From Streptomyces sp. Edi2 (GTDB taxonomy: Bacteria; Actinomycetota; Actinomycetes; Streptomycetales; Streptomycetaceae), in contig NZ_JBEJGX010000003.1 in NCBI RefSeq assembly GCF_040253635.1, positions 1 to 64,000 on the forward strand: 64,000 bases of DNA. Reading direction: 5' to 3'. The notes under the pieces were generated by a model. The model was not told where the DNA came from, ran no database searches, and was given only the letters and a program-made list of their open reading frames with translations. Made by a program: the position numbers and the translations under genes. Shown piece after piece: positions 61,001 to 64,000 of the stretch (positions within the stretch are counted from its first letter, which is position 1; each line of letters starts with the position of its first letter).

Positions 61001-64000
61001 CGGCGTCCTCGATCACCCCGACCGGCACCGTCACCTTCGACTTCGGCGACGGCACGGCGCCGGCCACCACCCCGCTCAGCGCCGGCTCCGCCGGCACCAC
61101 CCACGCCTACGCCAACGCCTCGCAGAGCCCGTACGCGGTCACCGTCACCTACAGCGGAGACGCCAACTTCAGCGATTCCAGCTGGAGTTCACTGCACAGC
61201 GTCGAGCAGGCCGCCACGGTCACCACGGTCACCGCCGCACCGGACCCGACGGTGACCGGCGAGGCCGTAACGGTCACCGTGACCCCCGTCGCGCCCGCGG
61301 CGGGCGTCCCGACCGGCGACTCCACCTTCGACTTCGGCGACGGCAGTCCGGTCCTCACCGCCCGGCTCGTCGACGGCTCGGCCACCGTCACCCACGTCTA
61401 CACCAGCGCCTCCGGCAGCCCCTACACGATCACCGCCCACTACAGCGGGGACGGCAACTTCGCCCCGTCCGACGACACCATCGTGCACACCGTCGCACCG
61501 GCCGAGACCACCACCACGGTGATCTCGTCAGCCACGCCCGCAGCGGTGGGCCAGACCGTGACGCTGATCGCGCGGGTGACGCCCGTTCCGCCGGGTGCGG
61601 GCACCCCGACGGGGACGGTCACCTTCGACTTCGGGGACGGCACCCCGACTGTCACCGCACCGGTCTCCGGCAACCTGGCGACGGTGACCCACGCCTGGAC
61701 CACCACCGCGGGCAGCCCCTACACCGTCACCGCGTCCTATGCCGGGGACGGGGACTTCGCGGCGTCGGTGGGGACGGCCGCGCAGAGCGTGGCGACGAGT
61801 GTGTCGACCACCTCGACGACGGTGAGCTCGGCGCCCGATCCGTCCGTCGTCGGCGGCACGGTGACCTTCACCGCTGCGGTCGCGGTCCTCCCGCCGGCCT
61901 CCGGCACCCCGACGGGCACCGTCACCTTCGCGTTCGGCGACGGCTCCCCGACGGTCGTGGTGCCGCTGGCCGGTGGCGCGGCGACGGCCACCCACACCTA
62001 CACGGCCGCCGGTCCCTACTCGGTGACCGCGGTCTACAGCGGTGACATCGACTTCGCGGGGTCGTCCGGGGTCGACAGCCAGACGGTCGACCAGGCCGGT
62101 TCGACGACGACGCTGCTCTCCGCGCCGGACCCCTCGGTGACCGGCGAACCGGTCACCTGCACGGCCACCGTCGCGTCCGGAGCGGCCGGCGCCGGCACCC
62201 CCGGCGGGTATGTCACCTTCGACTTCGGCGACGGCTCGGAGGCCGTGCTGGTCCCGGTCGCCGACGGGGCCGCGATCGCCGTCCACCCGTACACCGGCAC
62301 CGCCGGCAGCCCCTACACCGTCAGCGCCGTCTACAGCGGCGATGCGAACTTCACCGGTTCCTCGGACACCGACACCCAGGCCGTGAACCCGGCGGCCACG
62401 TCCACCCTCGTGATCGCCTCGCCCCAGCCGTCGTCGGCCGGCCAGCCGGTCACCCTGACCGCGGCGATCGCGACGGTGCCCCCGGCTACGGGCGCGCCGG
62501 TCGGCACGGTCACCTTCGACTTCGGCGACGGCACCCCGGCCGTGACCACCGACGCGGTCGAGGGACTGGCGACGGTGGTGCACGCGTACACCACCACGGG
62601 CGGCAGCCCGTACACCGTGACGGCCTCCTACAGCGGCGACGACGACTTCAGCGCCTCCGCGGGCAGCACGACGCAGACCGTGGTGCAGGCCGCAACCGTA
62701 CTCACGGTCACCGCCGGCGGCGGTCCGTCGGTGGTGGGTGAACCGGTGACCGTCGCGGTGACGGCCGCCGCGGTGCCGCCGGGAGCGGGGGTGCCGGACG
62801 GCACGGTCACCGTCGACTTCGGGGACGGCTCGGCTCCCACGACGGTGGCGCTGGCGGGCGGGGCCGCGTTGCTCACCCACGCCTACGCCACCAGCCAGGG
62901 CAGCCCCTACGCGATCAGCGCCGTCTACAACGGCAGCGGCGACTTCACCACCGCGGCGGCCACCGCCGGCCAGACGGTGCTGCCGGACGCCACGACGACC
63001 GCGGTAAGCGGCGCGCCGGAGCCGTCCGTGGCCGGTCAGCCGGTCACCTTCACCGCGACGGCGGCGCCGGCGGCTCCGGGTGCCGGTGCCCTGACGGGCA
63101 CCATGACGTTCGACTTCGGCGACGGCACCGGAACGGTGGACGCGCCCGTGGTGGCCGGCGTGGCCACCGCCGAGCACGCCTTCGCCGGCACCGCCGGCAG
63201 CCCCTACGCCGTCACCGCGACGTACGGAGGCGATGCCGACTTCACCGCCTCCGCGGGCACCACCGGCCACTTCGTGGACCGTGCGACGTCCGACGTGGTG
63301 ATCACGGTGGCGCCCGGCACGTCGGTGTCGGGCCAGCCGGTGACCGTGACCGCGACGGTCACCGCGACCGCACCGGGCGCCGGCACGCCGACCGGCACGA
63401 TCACCGTGGACTTCGGTGACGGCACGGCACCGGTGGCGGTGCCGCTCGTCGGCGGGGCGGCGACCCTGACCCACACCTGGGCCGGCACCACGGGCAGCCC
63501 GTACGTCCTCACCGCGGCGTACAGCGGGGATGCCGACTTCGCTCCCACGTCGGCCACCGGTTCGCACACCGTCACCGCGGCCGCGAGCAGCCTTTCCGTC
63601 AGCGCCGTCCCGGACCCGGCGGTGCCGGGCGAGCCGGTCACCGTCACCGCCACGGTCTCCGCCGTCAGCCCCGGGGCCGGCACCCCGACCGGCGCCGTCA
63701 CTTTCGACTTCGGCGACGGCACCCCGCCGGTCACCACCTCCGTGACGGACGGCACCGCCACCGTCACCCACGCCTGGACCGGCACGGCCGGCAGTCCCTA
63801 CACCCTGACCACCGCCTACCTCGGTGACACCGACTTCGCTCCCGCCGGCAGCACCACCACCCAGACCGTCACCCCGGGCGCGAGCACCACCACCGTCAGC
63901 GGCCTTCCCGAGCCGTCGGTGACGGGCGAGCCGGTGACGTTCTTCGCACGGGTGACGCCGGACGCCCCGGGGGACGGCACCCCGACCGGGACGGTGACGT
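58039..64000 (+). CDS. Giant IPT/TIG and Ig-like repeat protein, 3' end beyond window
   Basis: One open frame from the ATG at 58039 (GAGGA upstream) to the right edge, at least 1,987 residues. Residues 1-60 look like a small N-terminal domain (FLITDRDGNCIAVIDPVSGK); there is no signal peptide. About 84-100 is a collagen-like GASGLPGTSGLPGTPGLL. Three IPT/TIG domains follow (116-196, 199-280, 282-364). From residue 365 come 16 complete Ig-like repeats of 98-100 residues plus a 17th cut by the edge, each with a DPSVVG-type start, GTPTGTVTFDFGDG core and YTVTATYSGDGDF strand. Such repeats build long surface fibres or adhesins; the lack of a leader peptide leaves the export route open. The two long minus-strand frames across it are shadows. 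Confidence 0.85.
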   Translation, partial: MLTPERPSGPFLITDRDGNCIAVIDPVSGKVVPTLSAPVPHVAREAGDDLVLRTAVDRADLPRALGSGSLLHALPGALARAVGASGLPGTSGLPGTPGLLRRTSLADRAGRADVPGLLSISGVFPDQGSYSGGTLVTIVGRHFTGATAVYFGARAAAGFSVLDDRTIVAVAPGGSGAVPVTVTTPGGSARVGYFFYLYWPSISRLIPSAGPVGGGNVVELVGANLSTALLVHFGEAIAFPTAVSGEQLLVTAPPVAGAGTVPVYVTTIGGVSNRLLYSYAALPSVSGVSPATGPIAGGTTLVVRGTGLSQVTAVTVGGLPAVSFRPYSDTLLLVVTPPGTPGPADLVITTPGGSVTVSGSFGYQAPTETAVSSAPDPSVVGKPVAFTAVVTGVPPTTGTPSGTVTFDFGDGSAPVPAALTDGTATVSHVYTAPSGTPYEVTVSYGGDVFFIPSGGTDTQVVGAASTTTTVLSAPDPSVAGQDVTLVARVAPVAPGDGAPSGTVTFDFGDGTPTVTAPLTGGAATISHAYGDAAVDPYAITADYSGDGNFTASTGTDTQTVQQATSSTDVNLAPNPSVAGQPVTVTATVTTVAPGAGTPTGTATFDFGDGTPTVTAPLTDGVAAVDHAYAEAAETSYTVTATYNGDGNVASSTGTAALTVGQAASTTAVTASPGPAAVGEPVTFGATVTTVPPGAGTPTGTVTFDFGDGSAPVTVPLTDGAAATSHTFTGAAQSPYTVTVTYNGDGDTITSVGTFTQTVQPAGTTTAVVSAPDPSTVGQEVTFSAAVTTVPPGAGTPTGTVTFDFGDGSPTDTAALADGTAETTHVYTDVAETPYVVTAVYNGDADFTASAGTGAQTVQPADTTTDLTSTPDPSTVGQSTTFVAKVVPEEPAGGSPTGTVTFEFSDGGPPVTVPVEGGTAVASHANPEVSDSPYTVAATYSGDGNFNPSAGADSQGVTQASSMTTVSTTPSPSVTGQPVTFSATVEGVPASSITPTGTVTFDFGDGTAPATTPLSAGSAGTTHAYANASQSPYAVTVTYSGDANFSDSSWSSLHSVEQAATVTTVTAAPDPTVTGEAVTVTVTPVAPAAGVPTGDSTFDFGDGSPVLTARLVDGSATVTHVYTSASGSPYTITAHYSGDGNFAPSDDTIVHTVAPAETTTTVISSATPAAVGQTVTLIARVTPVPPGAGTPTGTVTFDFGDGTPTVTAPVSGNLATVTHAWTTTAGSPYTVTASYAGDGDFAASVGTAAQSVATSVSTTSTTVSSAPDPSVVGGTVTFTAAVAVLPPASGTPTGTVTFAFGDGSPTVVVPLAGGAATATHTYTAAGPYSVTAVYSGDIDFAGSSGVDSQTVDQAGSTTTLLSAPDPSVTGEPVTCTATVASGAAGAGTPGGYVTFDFGDGSEAVLVPVADGAAIAVHPYTGTAGSPYTVSAVYSGDANFTGSSDTDTQAVNPAATSTLVIASPQPSSAGQPVTLTAAIATVPPATGAPVGTVTFDFGDGTPAVTTDAVEGLATVVHAYTTTGGSPYTVTASYSGDDDFSASAGSTTQTVVQAATVLTVTAGGGPSVVGEPVTVAVTAAAVPPGAGVPDGTVTVDFGDGSAPTTVALAGGAALLTHAYATSQGSPYAISAVYNGSGDFTTAAATAGQTVLPDATTTAVSGAPEPSVAGQPVTFTATAAPAAPGAGALTGTMTFDFGDGTGTVDAPVVAGVATAEHAFAGTAGSPYAVTATYGGDADFTASAGTTGHFVDRATSDVVITVAPGTSVSGQPVTVTATVTATAPGAGTPTGTITVDFGDGTAPVAVPLVGGAATLTHTWAGTTGSPYVLTAAYSGDADFAPTSATGSHTVTAAASSLSVSAVPDPAVPGEPVTVTATVSAVSPGAGTPTGAVTFDFGDGTPPVTTSVTDGTATVTHAWTGTAGSPYTLTTAYLGDTDFAPAGSTTTQTVTPGASTTTVSGLPEPSVTGEPVTFFARVTPDAPGDGTPTGTVT
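59130..64000 (+). repeat. Tandem array of ~297-bp Ig-like repeats
   Basis: Units start near 59163, 59458, 59756, 60056, 60350, 60647, 60944, 61238, 61536, 61836, 62127, 62424, 62724, 63015, 63315, 63612 and 63906 (positions of the DPSVVG-equivalent), a spacing of 291 to 300 bases. The core TTCGACTTCGGCGACGG is nearly invariant at DNA level, so copies may recombine. Confidence 0.85.

Noticed and set aside
58309..61104. Long minus-strand open frame (931 codons), and another at 61528-63771
   Set aside because: Gly/Arg/Val-rich low-complexity translation with no ribosome binding site; it is the antisense shadow of the Ig-repeat gene on the plus strand, which has clear domains.

Overview
The window is high-GC actinobacterial DNA and almost certainly Streptomyces: codon use is strongly GC-biased, GTG and TTG starts are common, and most genes have GGAGG-type ribosome binding sites. 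Its core, about 11.4 to 43.2 kb, is a streptomycin-type aminocyclitol biosynthesis cluster laid out much like my recollection of the S. griseus str/sts locus. No tRNA, rRNA or CRISPR array was recognised.

Layout. 0-11.2 kb is a decayed left flank: a frameshifted DUF2397 (Wadjet-like) gene, broken acetyltransferase, kinase-like, IS481, VOC, WYL-regulator and HNH genes, then two intact genes (a small secreted protein and an HTH-membrane-ricin protein) and a truncated GT39 gene. 11.4-23.5 kb, leftward: strS-strT, and strR-strA-strB1-strF-strG-strH-strI-strK. 23.9-27.1 kb, rightward: strD-strE-strL (dTDP-sugar genes). 27.2-31.4 kb: strM, a relic of strB2, strN, strO (rightward) and stsA. 31.5-34.6 kb: divergent stsB and stsC. 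34.6-41.3 kb, leftward: strV-strW (ABC exporter), stsG-stsF-stsE and stsD. 41.9-43.2 kb: strU. A second StrR-like regulator lies at 43.8-44.8 kb. 45.6-48.2 kb is an intact four-gene operon (XRE regulator, ImmA/IrrE protease, MAB_1171c-type membrane protein, thiamine-binding protein). 48.5-57.6 kb mixes relics (aldo/keto reductase, peptidase S51, integrase end, APH-like, Imm49, Mrr) with an intact IS5-family element and intact SRPBCC, NUDIX and HAD genes. From 58.0 kb to the right edge runs one huge IPT/Ig-like repeat gene.

How the cluster works together (family knowledge applied to the genes seen). StrI and StsC make scyllo-inosamine; StsE phosphorylates it; StrB1 adds the first amidino group; StrO, StsB, StsA and StrN run the second dephosphorylation-oxidation-amination-phosphorylation round; StrB2 would add the second amidino group, but here strB2 is only a scar of about 240 bp. 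StrD, StrE, StrM and StrL make dTDP-dihydrostreptose; StsG and others serve the N-methyl-L-glucosamine branch; StrH and StrF are glycosyltransferase-like. StrA phosphorylates the product for self-protection, StrV/StrW export it, and secreted StrK removes the phosphate outside.

Regulation visible in the sequence: four 29-bp StrR boxes (between strA and strB1, inside strR, between stsB and stsC, and between strV and strU), and rare TTA codons at codon 5 of strR and codon 6 of strD. Main points for a second look: the strB2 relic, the StrR box map, the second StrR paralog, the asymmetric StrV/StrW exporter, and the sharp contrast between intact cluster genes and frameshifted flanks.
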